A DNA stretch of 64,000 nt from Paenibacillus sp. E222 (GCF_013401555.1 NZ_CP058552.1:6510001-6574000); one strand, 5' to 3'; positions 42,464 to 52,686 are shown, counted from the first letter of the stretch. The notes: a model not told the origin generated them from the sequence alone. Program-made: numbers and translations.

Positions 42464-45400
42464 TTAACTGTAAATCTCAATCACGTTATTCTCGCTCAGG
42501 CTCTGTTCAAGAGCCGTGCGCGAAATACGCAGTCCACCAAGACGATAAGGTTGTTGCAATCTTGTCGCATCCATCTCCTTGCCATTCAGCACAATACGTT
42601 GTACGGCCTCACCGCTGAGATGATAAACGAAGGTTACTTTTTGGCCAGCAAATTGGAAATCAAAATGCAAGCCATCCAAGCTGACTGGCAGCACAGGGTC
42701 CAGAACCAGATCTTCTTCCTCCTGACGAATACCCAAGGCGTTCGAAACGAGCTGATTCATGTAGATTCCCGGTCCACTGGAGTAAATTCTCCAGCCGCCC
42801 TTCACCTGCACATCTCCGGTGCGAAGCTTATCGAATTGTTCCTGCGCTGCATAACGGTTGTTGAATTTTCCGTCAGAGCTGCTGAAATAGGCATTACTTT
42901 GACGCAAATCTGCGTTCGGAACAGCTTCCTGAATACCCACTGGATTGATAATGCCGAGGCCATTCCAGACCTCATCCGGGTTGCCCAGCTTCGCCATGGC
43001 TTCAATATAGCGGATGTGAGCATGAACATATTGCAAGCCCACTTCACGTCCAAAGTTGGATGCCTGCTCCGCACGTTTGAAATGCGTGCTGACGCCGCCA
43101 TCATACTGTGCTGGACGATTCATCAATCGGACACCATCCGGGCAGTACAGCTTTTCCTTGATCAGTTCATAATGGGATTGAGCTTGTTCAGGCTCCAGCA
43201 ACTCGGCAATCATGCTGCGTGTCATTGGCAGCAAACGGTACTGAATACCTGTCTCGCTGTCATCTGGATGCAGCATGCGCTTCGCTTGTGCCGGATCTTC
43301 CATATATACAAAGCCTGGAATCACATCGGTATCCAGCATGTACTTGCTGAAGTCCCTTTTCACACCCGCTGCCATATCGCTTAACTCGGAAGAAAGCTCC
43401 GGTTTCACAGGCGCAATCGCTCTGGATAGCTGCTTCAACGTTTGATAGGTGAGCGCCACAGTCCAGCTGCTGACCATATATTGCTTCAATTGAGCATTGG
43501 CAGGCTGTAATGTATCGTCCCAGTCCCCGTCACCATATGAAGAGAGGAATGTATCATGCAGGAAATGACTGCGAATATACTCCAGTTCTTTCTGGGCATG
43601 CTCCAGCACGCTGGCTGTCTGACCAGTAAAGTCAAAACCATGTTTGACGGTATAAGGCACTTCTTCACTCAGAATCGAATAATCCTTGGTAGCAATCAGA
43701 TAATCACTTAGCACTTTAAGAGGCCACACAATAATGTCACCATGGCTTTCTTCCTGTTGAACCTTGAAATAACGATCGAACATAAACCATTGCGGCCAGT
43801 TGCCGTCATCCTCATACTGATGCGAGTAAACGGTCTTCAGAATGTCGCGAACCTGCTCATACTTTTGAGTAGCCATAAAGTATTCGACCGGACCCTGGCA
43901 GACATCACGCGTTCCCCAAGCTGCACCGCCATATTGCTCCAATCCGTGAGGAACGGAGTAATGCACCAGCATATTATGGGTGTACCACCATGCAAGAGCA
44001 TTCACTTTGAACAGCTCGTCTGCTCCTTGCTTCTGAGGCTGCGATAAATGGAACCCATTCATCACCTGTGCATAGAAGGTACGATAAGCAGTCACTTCCT
44101 CTTCGAAGCTGCGTGTCGATGATGCAGTCTGTCCACCTTCCAACAGACCTTGAATGGTCAATGTCCATTCAGCACTGCTGTCCAGCCGTAAAGTGGTTAG
44201 CGATGCGTCGCCTGCGTTGACTCCACTAGCCAGTTCAGTCTCATCGCCAACCTTCACTCCTGCTCCGCTGACCCGCATACGGTACTCCAGATTCGGATAC
44301 ACTTCGGCACTGAGGGAGCTGTGATCTGCCTTGAAGCTCAGTTCACCATTCTGCTCGGTAACATGAACAGGCAGTTCATATTCATTCACATTCATCGTAA
44401 TCTGATTGGTAATCAGGTATCGATAGGCTATTCCTTTTTCCGACTTCACATGAAGATGTACTTCAGGCGTATCCAGCGTTGTATAATTCGTGATGATCAG
44501 CGTATCCTCAGCTGTTTTGTAATACCAGCGAACATAGTTGAAGCCCATCTCAAACAAGGAAGGCATCGTGAGCAGGTGGAAGATTCCCTCCATCTCAACG
44601 TAGATCCGCTGACCGGATGATTTGGGAATGTTGAGTGCACTACGTGCATTGCTCATCATTTTATTGAAATTCGTATTCCCCACAACCACATGGGAATTGA
44701 AAATACCATACATATAGGAAGACGTAGTAATTACGTTCTGACCCAACTTCACATTGTTGCCACTCATCAGGATATGTCCATGTGGACGTTCCACACGCAT
44801 TTCCTTTTCCTTGAGCACAATATGCTCATACGTATCGGTAAAGAACGCCAGCAATTCGCCATCCGCGCGCTCTTCCTGATGTCTCTTCGAAGCCGGGAAG
44901 CGGGAATTCACTTCTTCTTCGGTCATCGATAAAGTAGGCAAGGGTTCACCCACTGCCGGATGATGAGCTACTTTTGGAAATACGTTGGATACTGCCTGTA
45001 CTGTGCTTGCAGACTCTTGACGCTTCGCTTCATACTCGTCCCAAGCCTGTTGGACAACATCCTGGTATTCGAGTTCCTTCACTGCTTCAGCGTGGTTGGC
45101 CTGAAAAAGTCCATAGAACACAAAACGAGCTTCGCCACTCAACACCACTTTTTCGGACTGCAGGGCTGTGTATGCAAATTCATACTGGTACACTTCATTC
45201 GCAAGTGTTGGCTTGCCCAGACTTTCAGGGACATTCGTTTCCTTGTAGCTCAAGCCAAAGAATTGAAATCCATCTGTAGAGTAACCTGCTGCACGGGTTA
45301 ATGAACCCTGTTGAAGATAAGGAAAAGCCCCGCCCTGTGGCTGATTTTGCCGTGAGGTTACGATATATCCCAGCTTCCCATCCTCAAATACGGCATGGTC

Positions 45401-45847
45401 AATATACTGCGACAAGTAAGCCTCATTGCTGCGTACCGCACCTGGATCCGCATTGCCGACGTCCTGGCCATAGACTACATCAATTTCTTCTCCATTCCCG
45501 TTTACGGTTACATCCCAGAACCATACACCTTGTGCTGTTGGAGCAAATATAACCTGATAGCCTACGCCCTCGGCGGTACCTGTCCATTCCATACGACTGC
45601 CGTCGGTGCTCACCTGGCTGTCGGATTGAATGCCAAGCATTGGCACAAAACGAATACCGGAATCACTGTGAAACCGCAAGTATAGATTGTTCATGGAGCC
45701 GTCCACCGGACTAGCCATCCACTGATTAATCATCGTTGTTCCACTTACGGCCTTGAACAAATCACCGCTTTCCCAGAACGTAAAGCACAGCTCGCCGGAT
45801 TGTACGTTGATTTGAGATTTATTCATGGTCTTCATATATCTATTCAT
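42464..45847 (-). CDS. 1,2-beta-oligoglucan phosphorylase (GH94-type)
   Basis: This 1127-residue cytoplasmic enzyme most likely cleaves beta-1,2-linked glucooligosaccharides with phosphate to alpha-glucose 1-phosphate. It has an N-terminal sandwich domain (ELCFTFWESGDLFKAVSG), then an (alpha/alpha)6 barrel of GH94 type: YGGAAWGTRDVCQGPVEYFM, DDGNWPQWFMFDRY and YGDGDWDDTLQP near residue 776 with the catalytic acid Asp. Length and gene order match the Listeria innocua SOGP cluster (about 1113 aa). The order GH3, binding protein and two permeases upstream also matches. Two start ATGs are possible (45847 or 45835), as AGGAGG is 2 nt and 14 nt away respectively. The product lies 23 nt after the GH3 stop. 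Confidence 0.87.
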   Translation of the reverse strand: MNRYMKTMNKSQINVQSGELCFTFWESGDLFKAVSGTTMINQWMASPVDGSMNNLYLRFHSDSGIRFVPMLGIQSDSQVSTDGSRMEWTGTAEGVGYQVIFAPTAQGVWFWDVTVNGNGEEIDVVYGQDVGNADPGAVRSNEAYLSQYIDHAVFEDGKLGYIVTSRQNQPQGGAFPYLQQGSLTRAAGYSTDGFQFFGLSYKETNVPESLGKPTLANEVYQYEFAYTALQSEKVVLSGEARFVFYGLFQANHAEAVKELEYQDVVQQAWDEYEAKRQESASTVQAVSNVFPKVAHHPAVGEPLPTLSMTEEEVNSRFPASKRHQEERADGELLAFFTDTYEHIVLKEKEMRVERPHGHILMSGNNVKLGQNVITTSSYMYGIFNSHVVVGNTNFNKMMSNARSALNIPKSSGQRIYVEMEGIFHLLTMPSLFEMGFNYVRWYYKTAEDTLIITNYTTLDTPEVHLHVKSEKGIAYRYLITNQITMNVNEYELPVHVTEQNGELSFKADHSSLSAEVYPNLEYRMRVSGAGVKVGDETELASGVNAGDASLTTLRLDSSAEWTLTIQGLLEGGQTASSTRSFEEEVTAYRTFYAQVMNGFHLSQPQKQGADELFKVNALAWWYTHNMLVHYSVPHGLEQYGGAAWGTRDVCQGPVEYFMATQKYEQVRDILKTVYSHQYEDDGNWPQWFMFDRYFKVQQEESHGDIIVWPLKVLSDYLIATKDYSILSEEVPYTVKHGFDFTGQTASVLEHAQKELEYIRSHFLHDTFLSSYGDGDWDDTLQPANAQLKQYMVSSWTVALTYQTLKQLSRAIAPVKPELSSELSDMAAGVKRDFSKYMLDTDVIPGFVYMEDPAQAKRMLHPDDSETGIQYRLLPMTRSMIAELLEPEQAQSHYELIKEKLYCPDGVRLMNRPAQYDGGVSTHFKRAEQASNFGREVGLQYVHAHIRYIEAMAKLGNPDEVWNGLGIINPVGIQEAVPNADLRQSNAYFSSSDGKFNNRYAAQEQFDKLRTGDVQVKGGWRIYSSGPGIYMNQLVSNALGIRQEEEDLVLDPVLPVSLDGLHFDFQFAGQKVTFVYHLSGEAVQRIVLNGKEMDATRLQQPYRLGGLRISRTALEQSLSENNVIEIYS

Positions 45848-45870
45848 ATCCTCCTATCCCCAATATCCAA

Positions 45871-48036
45871 TTACACCAGTTTGAACGTACTCTCCAATGT
45901 ATCCCGGCTATTCGGCCCTACAAAAATGTGGAATGTTCCTTTATCACTGCGATGACTCAAATCGGAATGATGATAACGAAGCTGTTCTTCGTTTAATGTA
46001 AATGTAGCCGTACCACTTTCACCCGGTGCGAGTGACAACTTGACATAGCCTTTCAGCTCACGCATTGGACGCACAACTTCACCGGTTACGTCACGTACGT
46101 ACAGCTGAACCGTCTCCACGCCAGCACGCTCGCCAGCATTCGTTACACGCACTTGGATCGTCAGAGGTTGATCAGCAGTCATTTCATTGCTTGATACTTC
46201 CAGGTCACCATACTCAAACGAGGTGTATGACAAGCCGTAGCCAAATGGAAGCAGGGGATCATTCGGACTATCAATATATTTGGAGACATAACGCTCTTCC
46301 GTCTTTTGCGGATTGAGTGGACGTCCTGTATTAAAATGATTGTAATATACCGGTATCTGTCCTACAGATTGCGGGAAGGACATTGTTAGACGCGCAGATG
46401 GATTCACCACACCTGTCAATACATCGGCGATGGCCGCTCCACCCTCACTGCCTGGGAACCACGCTTCAAGCACCGCATCGGATTCTTTAAATACACCATG
46501 CAAGTCCAGAGGGCGTCCGTTAAAGATCACGCTGGCGATTGGTTTCCCCGCTGCTTTGAGCTGTTTAACCAATTCCAGTTGAGCTGCCGGCAAACGAATA
46601 TCCGTACGTGACCCACCTTCACCACTCATTTCGGAATCTTCACCAAGTGCAAGCACGATCAGATCAGCTTTGCTTGCTACTTCAAGCGCTTCAGCAATCT
46701 GTTCAGCGGTGATCGTGTGAACGTTGCTGCCTTGAGCCATATGAACTTTCCCGACAGCAAGACGTTCCTGCAAAGCCGTTCCGAGTTTAACGGCATCCTC
46801 TTTGACACCTTCACAGGACCACCATCCGAGAATGTCTTCACTTTGGGCAAAAGGTCCAATTAACGCTACATTGGCTTCTGGCTTCAGCGGAAGAACGTTA
46901 TTATCATTTTTGAGCAATACTGCCGATTTGGTTGCAAGCTCGTACGATACCTGACGATGTTCTTTGGAGAAGACAATCTCCCGCTCACGCTCCGGATCAG
47001 CTGCTCGCAGTGGATTGTCGAACAATCCCAGCTTTTCTTTCAGTTGCAGAATACGCAGCACCGCTTCATCAATGAGCTTTTCTTCCACTTCTCCGTTCTT
47101 AATCAACTCTGGCAGATGATGGACATAACAAGGTGTCATCATCTCGATATCCACCCCTGCACGAATAGCGCGGTATGCAGCTTCACGGTCATCTTCAGCT
47201 GCGCCATGAGCAATCATCTCGCGAATGGAAGCCCAATCCGAGATTAATACACCATCAAAGCCCCACTCATCACGCAAAATGTCACGCATGAGCTTCTCAT
47301 TTCCGCTCGCTGGAATACCCTCTACAGTATTGAATGAAGCCATTACCATTTCGACGCCTGCATCCAGTGCTGCCTTGTAAGCCGGTAAGTAGTACTCACG
47401 CAAGTTGCGTTCAGACATATCGACCGTGTTGTAATCACGACCACCTTCTGCTGCCCCATAGGCTGCAAAGTGTTTTACACAAGCCGCCAGACGATCCGGC
47501 TCATCCTTCAAACTGTCGCCCTGATATCCACGTACAAATGCCGCAGAGAACAGACTGTTCAAATAAGGGTCTTCACCTGTCGTCTCCATTACCCGACCCC
47601 AGCGCGGATCACGAACGAGATCGACCATCGGTGCAAACGTGACATGGAGGCCAGAGACGGCGGACTCACGAGCTGAAATCTCAGCACTTTTCTCAGCCAG
47701 TTCAGTGTCCCATGAACAGCCAATGGCTAGCGGGATGGGGAAAATGGTTTTAAAACCATGCACGACGTCCGCCATGAACAAGAGCGGAATGCCGAGACGG
47801 CTTTTTTTCAGGTAAGCTTGCTGTACATCAATAATGGCCTGTGCACCGGACAATCCCAAAATGGAGCCACTGGCCTCTACGGACTGCTCCGTGATTCCCA
47901 TCTCTTCCATTGGACCTGTGATCTGACCTTCAACATTGGTTCCTTCATAAAAGTTAGCGGTCAGCTGAAGCAGCTGGGCCGTTTTTTCTTCCAAGGTCAT
48001 TTGGTTTACAAGGTCTAGCAACTGCTCGTTATTCAT
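45871..48036 (-). CDS. GH3 beta-glucosidase
   Basis: This is a cytoplasmic GH3 enzyme (721 aa) without signal peptide. It has the N-terminal TIM-barrel domain (GIPLLFMADVVHGFKTIFPI, DPRWGRVMETTGEDP, ACVKHFAAYGAAEGG with the KH pair), the nucleophile in DGVLISDWASI near residue 262, the sandwich domain (PVALIGPFA-like, ALGEDSEMSGEGGSRTDI) and a C-terminal FnIII domain (LTIQVRVTNAGERAGVETVQ). In the Listeria operon the GH3 enzyme cleaves sophorose from beta-1,2-glucans. The same is inferred here. The ATG at 48036 follows GGAGG at 9 nt. Upstream open codons run into a hairpin region and are not coding. Confidence 0.92.
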   Translation of the reverse strand: MNNEQLLDLVNQMTLEEKTAQLLQLTANFYEGTNVEGQITGPMEEMGITEQSVEASGSILGLSGAQAIIDVQQAYLKKSRLGIPLLFMADVVHGFKTIFPIPLAIGCSWDTELAEKSAEISARESAVSGLHVTFAPMVDLVRDPRWGRVMETTGEDPYLNSLFSAAFVRGYQGDSLKDEPDRLAACVKHFAAYGAAEGGRDYNTVDMSERNLREYYLPAYKAALDAGVEMVMASFNTVEGIPASGNEKLMRDILRDEWGFDGVLISDWASIREMIAHGAAEDDREAAYRAIRAGVDIEMMTPCYVHHLPELIKNGEVEEKLIDEAVLRILQLKEKLGLFDNPLRAADPEREREIVFSKEHRQVSYELATKSAVLLKNDNNVLPLKPEANVALIGPFAQSEDILGWWSCEGVKEDAVKLGTALQERLAVGKVHMAQGSNVHTITAEQIAEALEVASKADLIVLALGEDSEMSGEGGSRTDIRLPAAQLELVKQLKAAGKPIASVIFNGRPLDLHGVFKESDAVLEAWFPGSEGGAAIADVLTGVVNPSARLTMSFPQSVGQIPVYYNHFNTGRPLNPQKTEERYVSKYIDSPNDPLLPFGYGLSYTSFEYGDLEVSSNEMTADQPLTIQVRVTNAGERAGVETVQLYVRDVTGEVVRPMRELKGYVKLSLAPGESGTATFTLNEEQLRYHHSDLSHRSDKGTFHIFVGPNSRDTLESTFKLV

Positions 48037-48071
48037 AGACATTATCCTCCACTGCATGTTGTTGAAATAAA

Positions 48072-48152
48072 GAACCCGGCTGCGTTCGGGGAGAGACCGC
48101 GCACCGGGTTCGATTGGATGGGACCGACAGGACACACCTGTCATATCCCATC
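48072..48152 (-). other. Tandem hairpins between the binding-protein and GH3 genes
   Basis: Two stems lie within the 134-nt gap. One is GATGGGA/TCCCATC (48117-48152) with inner ACAGG/CCTGT. The other is GAACCCGG/CCGGGTTC (48072-48111) with inner TGCG/CGCA. Neither has a T-run. This is the position where 3' stabilising hairpins raise the level of the binding-protein mRNA over its neighbours. Confidence 0.6.
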
Positions 48153-48170
48153 TTGCTAATTACTGAATGA

Positions 48171-49769
48171 TTACTTGAATTCTTTGTTCAGTTCATCCAG
48201 ATAAGGTTGAACCAGGGACATTTTGCTGTTTACCCATTCTTTCCAGTTCGCTTCCAGATCTCCACTTTTGAGGATCAAGTTGGCATATTCATTCTGGTAG
48301 TCGAATGAAGCCTGACTTTTAGCTTTGGAATCGTACAGGTTGACATCCCAGTCGTATGTTGCGAGTGATTGACCTTCTGTACCGAGTTTTGCTTTTTCCT
48401 CGAACAGCTTCACAGCTCTATCACGATAATCCTTTTTAATTGCAGGGTTTACAACACTGAAGTCGTCACCCAGAAGATACAGACCTTCGAAACGTGCTGG
48501 GTATTTATCTTCCAGAACAGTTCCTTCTGGCAGCAAGCTAACGAGTTCGTTGTTTTCGTCATACTTCCAATCTTTTCCTTCGAAGCCCATGTTGATCAGC
48601 AGTTGTCCTTCTTTGGTAGTTGAGTAGTCGATCAGATCCATGATCCGTTCGAATTTCTCGTCACTGATGTTCGGATTGAAGATCAATGCAGACCAGAAGT
48701 TGGCTTGCTCCATGTTGCGGTATTTCCCGTCATCGCCCAATACGATTGCTGTGTGTACCAGATCATCACTATCTACACCCAGATTCTTTCTCATATCGGA
48801 ATCCAGACCTTGTCTGTACGAAGCCAGTCCGCCCAGACTTGTTACTGCAGCTGTACCTGTTACTTTAAAGTTGTTTTGACCTTCATTGTTTTTCCATGTG
48901 TAGAACTCAGGATTGAGCAAGCCATCTTTGTAGGCTTTTTGCATCAATTTAAGTCCTGTCAAAGTTTCAGGATCTGCTGGTCCCCAGTGGAACTGGCCAT
49001 CTTCTCCTTTATAGAACGGAGAGTCAGTCATGGCGTGCACACTGTTCGGCATAATGATATTCGTCATAGCATCTGCCGCATTGTAGGACAGAGGCACAAG
49101 TTTGTTGCCCACTTTGCCTGGATCTTTTTCTTTTACAAGCTCAGCGTATTCATTCAATTCAGTTGTTGTATATGCATCTTTCAGTTCGAAACCAACGGCT
49201 TCAGCCCAGTCTTTACGAAGCGCAATGACACCAATTTGGTTCGTCAATGGGTCAGCAGGTTTGTTCTCGAAATAGATTGGTCTTGGCAGGACGTATGTTC
49301 CACCTGTCAGTTCTTCCAGCTTGTCTCCAAGACCGGTCAACTTGTAGGCTGCTGCCACGTTAGGCCAGCGTTCTTTCCAGTCATCCGGGAATTTGTAGAA
49401 CAGACCTTGATCAATACTGTTCATGGCATCGCCATGCACATAGTTCCATACTGCTACATCAGGCAAATCGCCAGAGTTGATCCACAGACGAAGCTTCTCG
49501 CCCCATGAATCCCAATCGATATAGTTGTAATCCCATGTTACATTGAATTTGTCTGTCCAGAACTTGTGGAAGTCATTATCCAAGTTCCCGTTTTTAATTT
49601 CAGTCAGGTTAGCTACAGAGATGGTCAGGTTGTCTTTGTAATTTCCCTCTGCATCTTTCTCGTTACCACCTGAAGCTCCTTGACTGGAACAAGCGGTCAC
49701 CATCAGCATAACTACACTAAGCGTGATGGCAAAGAGAGCTCTTACTGACAACTTTTTGTTCGTTTTCAT
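48171..49769 (-). CDS. Sophorooligosaccharide-binding lipoprotein
   Basis: This is a 532-residue extracellular solute-binding lipoprotein. The signal peptide SVVMLMVTACSSQGASGG has its lipobox Cys near residue 25. The mature part has EKLRLWINSGDLPDVAVWNY, GGTYVLPRPIYFEN and FEGLYLLGD. It follows the two permease genes and precedes GH3, as in the Listeria beta-1,2-glucan operon, where the protein binds sophorooligosaccharides. Substrate specificity is inferred from synteny alone. GGGGGTAAAAC precedes the ATG. The hairpins downstream may protect its mRNA. Confidence 0.85.
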   Translation of the reverse strand: MKTNKKLSVRALFAITLSVVMLMVTACSSQGASGGNEKDAEGNYKDNLTISVANLTEIKNGNLDNDFHKFWTDKFNVTWDYNYIDWDSWGEKLRLWINSGDLPDVAVWNYVHGDAMNSIDQGLFYKFPDDWKERWPNVAAAYKLTGLGDKLEELTGGTYVLPRPIYFENKPADPLTNQIGVIALRKDWAEAVGFELKDAYTTTELNEYAELVKEKDPGKVGNKLVPLSYNAADAMTNIIMPNSVHAMTDSPFYKGEDGQFHWGPADPETLTGLKLMQKAYKDGLLNPEFYTWKNNEGQNNFKVTGTAAVTSLGGLASYRQGLDSDMRKNLGVDSDDLVHTAIVLGDDGKYRNMEQANFWSALIFNPNISDEKFERIMDLIDYSTTKEGQLLINMGFEGKDWKYDENNELVSLLPEGTVLEDKYPARFEGLYLLGDDFSVVNPAIKKDYRDRAVKLFEEKAKLGTEGQSLATYDWDVNLYDSKAKSQASFDYQNEYANLILKSGDLEANWKEWVNSKMSLVQPYLDELNKEFK

Positions 49770-49823
49770 GTTTTACCCCCATGTTTTTTAGTAGAATTTT
49801 AATGCAAAATCCTATACGTATAA

Positions 49824-50726
49824 TCAGGTCTTGATAGCCCCTGTTAATACCCCTTTGGCAAAGTGTTTTTGCAGCATTGGGAAGAAACACATAATTGGTA
49901 CCATGGTGACAAATACTGCCGCCATCTTCATACCCATGGAGAAATTGCTCGCTTGGGCAGCATCCACACTGGACGCATTGGATGCGTTCGTCTGGGATGT
50001 GACTATAATGTTTCTGAGTACATTCTGGAGCGGTAACTGATCCGCTTTTCGAAGGAATATCATCGCATCGTACCAACTGTTCCAGTAAGCCACGCCGTAG
50101 AACATCGTGATTGTAGCCATAATTGGTGTAGCCAGCGGAAGAACAACAGAGAACAGAATTCTCCACTCTCCTGCACCATCCAGTCTCGCCGATTCCATCA
50201 GCGATTCAGGCAGTGTGTAGAAGTAGTTCATCATCAGAATCATATTAAATGCACTGAAACTTCCCGCCAGGATAACGGACCACAGCGTACCTGTAAGGTG
50301 AAGTGATTTCATGATCAGGTACAGCGGTACGATACCACCATTAAAGATCATGGTGAACAGTACTAGGAAAAAGAGAAATTTCTTGAACGGAAATTTATTG
50401 CGACTAAGGCCATATGCCATGCTAGTTGTCAGGAACAAGCTGAGTGGCAAGCCGATGACTAGCAAAATAATTGTATTTTTGTACCCCGACAGAATCGTTC
50501 CGTCAGCGAACAACGCCTTATAGGAATCGAATGTCCATTCTTTAGGGAACATCAAAAATGGATTGTCAGCATATTCTTTTTGTGTTGCGAACGAGATCAT
50601 GATGACATTCCAGAACGGAATCAAAATCATCAGGGCAAGCACAAGTAATATGGCGAAAATAATGTAATCGAGAAAAGTCATTTTTTCTGTACCAATTCTC
50701 GGTTTTTTGTTAGCTTTCTTGCTCAT
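49824..50726 (-). CDS. Carbohydrate ABC transporter permease (second, MalG-like)
   Basis: This is a 300-residue permease with six membrane helices (LDYIIFAILLVLALMILIPFW first). The ABC-permease coupling motif ESARLDGAGEWRILFSVVLPLATP (EAA loop) lies in the C-terminal half. It is of the YtcP/LplC type. The start at 50726 is the ATG behind GAGGAGG. It lies 18 nt after the stop of the first permease. No ATPase gene is present, so a shared ATPase (MsmX-like) is expected elsewhere. Confidence 0.92.
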   Translation of the reverse strand: MSKKANKKPRIGTEKMTFLDYIIFAILLVLALMILIPFWNVIMISFATQKEYADNPFLMFPKEWTFDSYKALFADGTILSGYKNTIILLVIGLPLSLFLTTSMAYGLSRNKFPFKKFLFFLVLFTMIFNGGIVPLYLIMKSLHLTGTLWSVILAGSFSAFNMILMMNYFYTLPESLMESARLDGAGEWRILFSVVLPLATPIMATITMFYGVAYWNSWYDAMIFLRKADQLPLQNVLRNIIVTSQTNASNASSVDAAQASNFSMGMKMAAVFVTMVPIMCFFPMLQKHFAKGVLTGAIKT

Positions 50727-50744
50727 TTCATTTCTCCTCCTCTC

Positions 50745-51704
50745 TTATCGGAACAAACCGTCTCCGCCAAGCCACTTGGCAAATCTGTCTGCGAGAAGCA
50801 GCAAGACCATATTCACGAGGGAACGGAACAAGCTGACCGCTGTCGAGAATGAGAAGTCCGTTGAAGACTGGAACGTAATCCGATAGATATATACATCCAA
50901 TACTTCCGATACATTTTTCGTTGCGGCATTTGCCAAGTTGAAGATCTGGTCGAAACCGGAAGACATCAATCCACCAACCGACAGAATGAACATGACGGTG
51001 ATTGTTGGAAGAATGTTTGGCAATGTAATCTTGAACATCTGCTGCATACGGGAAGCGCCGTCAATCTGCGCCGATTCATACTGATCCTGATCGATACCGG
51101 AAATGGCAGCCAGGAAGATAATCGCACCCCATCCACTGGATTTCCAAATATCCGTCAACAGCAGCATCGGTACAAAGTTAGACTCGGAACCCAGGAAGTT
51201 AATAGTTGGCAATCCAAGCAAACCAAGTGCGCTGTTTACCAGTCCGTCATAAGCCAGGACGTTGATGACTACCCCGGATACGATGATCCATGAAAGGAAG
51301 TGCGGGAACGTAAGAACCGTCTGGAACCACTTTTTCCCTCTGCGCATCCGCAACTCATTCAGCAACAGGGCCAGAATGATTGGGAACGGGAACTGAATAA
51401 TCAGTTTTAGAATGTTGATGTACAGCGTCCGCCATACGGCGTCAATAAAGGTTGGATCCCGGAAAACGTATTTGAAATTCTCAAATCCGCTCCATGGGCT
51501 TCCCCAAATCCCCAAGTTCGCCTTGTAGTCTTTAAACGCAAGAGACAGGCCACCCATCGGCATGTAGGCAAACAAGATCAGCCAGACGAGCCCTGGAATA
51601 AGCAGGGTGTACGTCATTCTGTGCTTCCAGATTTCACTCCAGAGCGAATTGCCTTTCAAGTTTCCCTTCAGCTTTTTGCTAGGTCCTTCGGCTGCAGGTT
51701 TCAA
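50745..51704 (-). CDS. Carbohydrate ABC transporter permease (first, LplB/MalF-like)
   Basis: This is a 319-residue six-helix permease. It has a basic N-terminal tail, then YTLLIPGLVWLILFAYMPMG, a large first loop and SAQIDGASRMQQMFKITLPN as the EAA loop. It forms a heterodimer with the other permease. I chose the TTG at 51704 as GAGGAG lies 7 nt upstream. A GTG at 51719 overlaps that site. The esterase stop lies 11 nt before the TTG. Confidence 0.9.
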   Translation of the reverse strand: MKPAAEGPSKKLKGNLKGNSLWSEIWKHRMTYTLLIPGLVWLILFAYMPMGGLSLAFKDYKANLGIWGSPWSGFENFKYVFRDPTFIDAVWRTLYINILKLIIQFPFPIILALLLNELRMRRGKKWFQTVLTFPHFLSWIIVSGVVINVLAYDGLVNSALGLLGLPTINFLGSESNFVPMLLLTDIWKSSGWGAIIFLAAISGIDQDQYESAQIDGASRMQQMFKITLPNILPTITVMFILSVGGLMSSGFDQIFNLANAATKNVSEVLDVYIYRITFQSSTDFSFSTAVSLFRSLVNMVLLLLADRFAKWLGGDGLFR

Positions 51705-51715
51705 ATTGCATCTCC

Positions 51716-52480
51716 TCACTCTACTTTGGTCTTGTCGTTATACAGAAAATCAAACATGGTTCGCAGGTGTTGCTCCCAGAATCTCCATTCATGGGTACCC
51801 GGTGTCTCCACATACTGAAACTCAAAGTCCGTTTCCTGCATGTATTCCGCGAATTTGCGATTCATCTCCACAAACGGATCGATGTCACCACAACAGCTCA
51901 GAATATCCGGTAAATTTCCACCCTGCTTCAACAGCTTTGCAGACAGTGCGTACAGGTCCTGATCGGGTTTTACCTGTAACCGTTCTCCAAAAACCGCTTT
52001 CATTTCCTTGATCATACCTGATGGCATCTCAGGATCATGAAGCCGGGTCTGAATATCAGTTACACCTGATAAGGACACCACCTTGCAGTACCTCTCGGGA
52101 TATGTCAATGCACATTTCAATGCACCGTACCCGCCCATGGATAGACCGGCGACGTAAGTCTGGGCCGGGTCTGTATTCAGATTGAGCTGACGCCTACAGA
52201 ATTCAGGCAGCTCCTGAGTGATGTAATGGAAGTAATTCAGGCCGTATTCCATATCGGTGTAATAGCTTCGGTTCGCTTCCGGCATAATGATAGTACAGCC
52301 ATATTGTTGCGCGTACATTTCAATTGTAGTCAAACGTTGCCATGTACTTGCATTATCACCTGCACCATGCAGCAAATATAGCGTACCGCCTGAAGTGTCT
52401 CCGGAGTCACTGGACACTACATGTATGCTTGTATTCATGCATAACGTAGGCGATCCGGTTTCGATCGTTATATGCGCCAT
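51716..52480 (-). CDS. Alpha/beta-hydrolase esterase (CE1/EstA-like)
   Basis: The product (254 aa) is an alpha/beta-hydrolase of the S-formylglutathione hydrolase/tributyrin esterase type. It has GGTLYLLHGAGDNASTWQ as oxyanion region, the nucleophile in YVAGLSMGGYGALKCAL near residue 112, the acid Asp in SCCGDIDPF, and a catalytic His in the C-terminal ETPGTHEWRFW. No signal peptide is seen. It is the first gene of the beta-1,2-glucan operon, suggesting a role in deacylating the sugar chain, for example removing acyl or succinyl groups. That role is an inference. ATG at 52480 follows GAGAGGGG. Confidence 0.83.
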   Translation of the reverse strand: MAHITIETGSPTLCMNTSIHVVSSDSGDTSGGTLYLLHGAGDNASTWQRLTTIEMYAQQYGCTIIMPEANRSYYTDMEYGLNYFHYITQELPEFCRRQLNLNTDPAQTYVAGLSMGGYGALKCALTYPERYCKVVSLSGVTDIQTRLHDPEMPSGMIKEMKAVFGERLQVKPDQDLYALSAKLLKQGGNLPDILSCCGDIDPFVEMNRKFAEYMQETDFEFQYVETPGTHEWRFWEQHLRTMFDFLYNDKTKVE

Positions 52481-52579
52481 ATGTAACCCCTCTCATCGTC
52501 GGCTGCTGTCTGTAAACTTCTGTTTCTCTGCCTTTTTGTTGCAACTTCCAGTGATTCCCCCGTATTTCGCTTGGTTATC

Positions 52580-52603
52580 GAAACGATTTTCTCGAATCGT
52601 TTC
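52580..52603. promoter_or_regulatory. LacI-type operator O2 of the beta-1,2-glucan operon
   Basis: GAAACGATT and AATCGTTTC are perfect 9-bp arms with a 6-nt spacer. The site lies about 77 bp downstream of the twin site at the transcription start. Paired operators of this spacing suggest a roadblock or looping. Confidence 0.6.
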
Positions 52604-52656
52604 AAAACATAGCCAACGTTGATTTACTTGGACTTGATTACAACACTTTTTACGTG

Positions 52657-52680
52657 GAAGCGATTTCTTCGAATCGTTTC
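52657..52680. promoter_or_regulatory. LacI-type operator O1 at the start of transcription
   Basis: GAAGCGATT and AATCGTTTC form a 9-bp inverted repeat (one mismatch pair) with a 6-nt spacer. It begins about 7 nt past the -10 box of the operon promoter. The adjacent LacI gene product is the likely ligand-controlled binder. Confidence 0.65.
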
Positions 52681-52686
52681 GAATAA

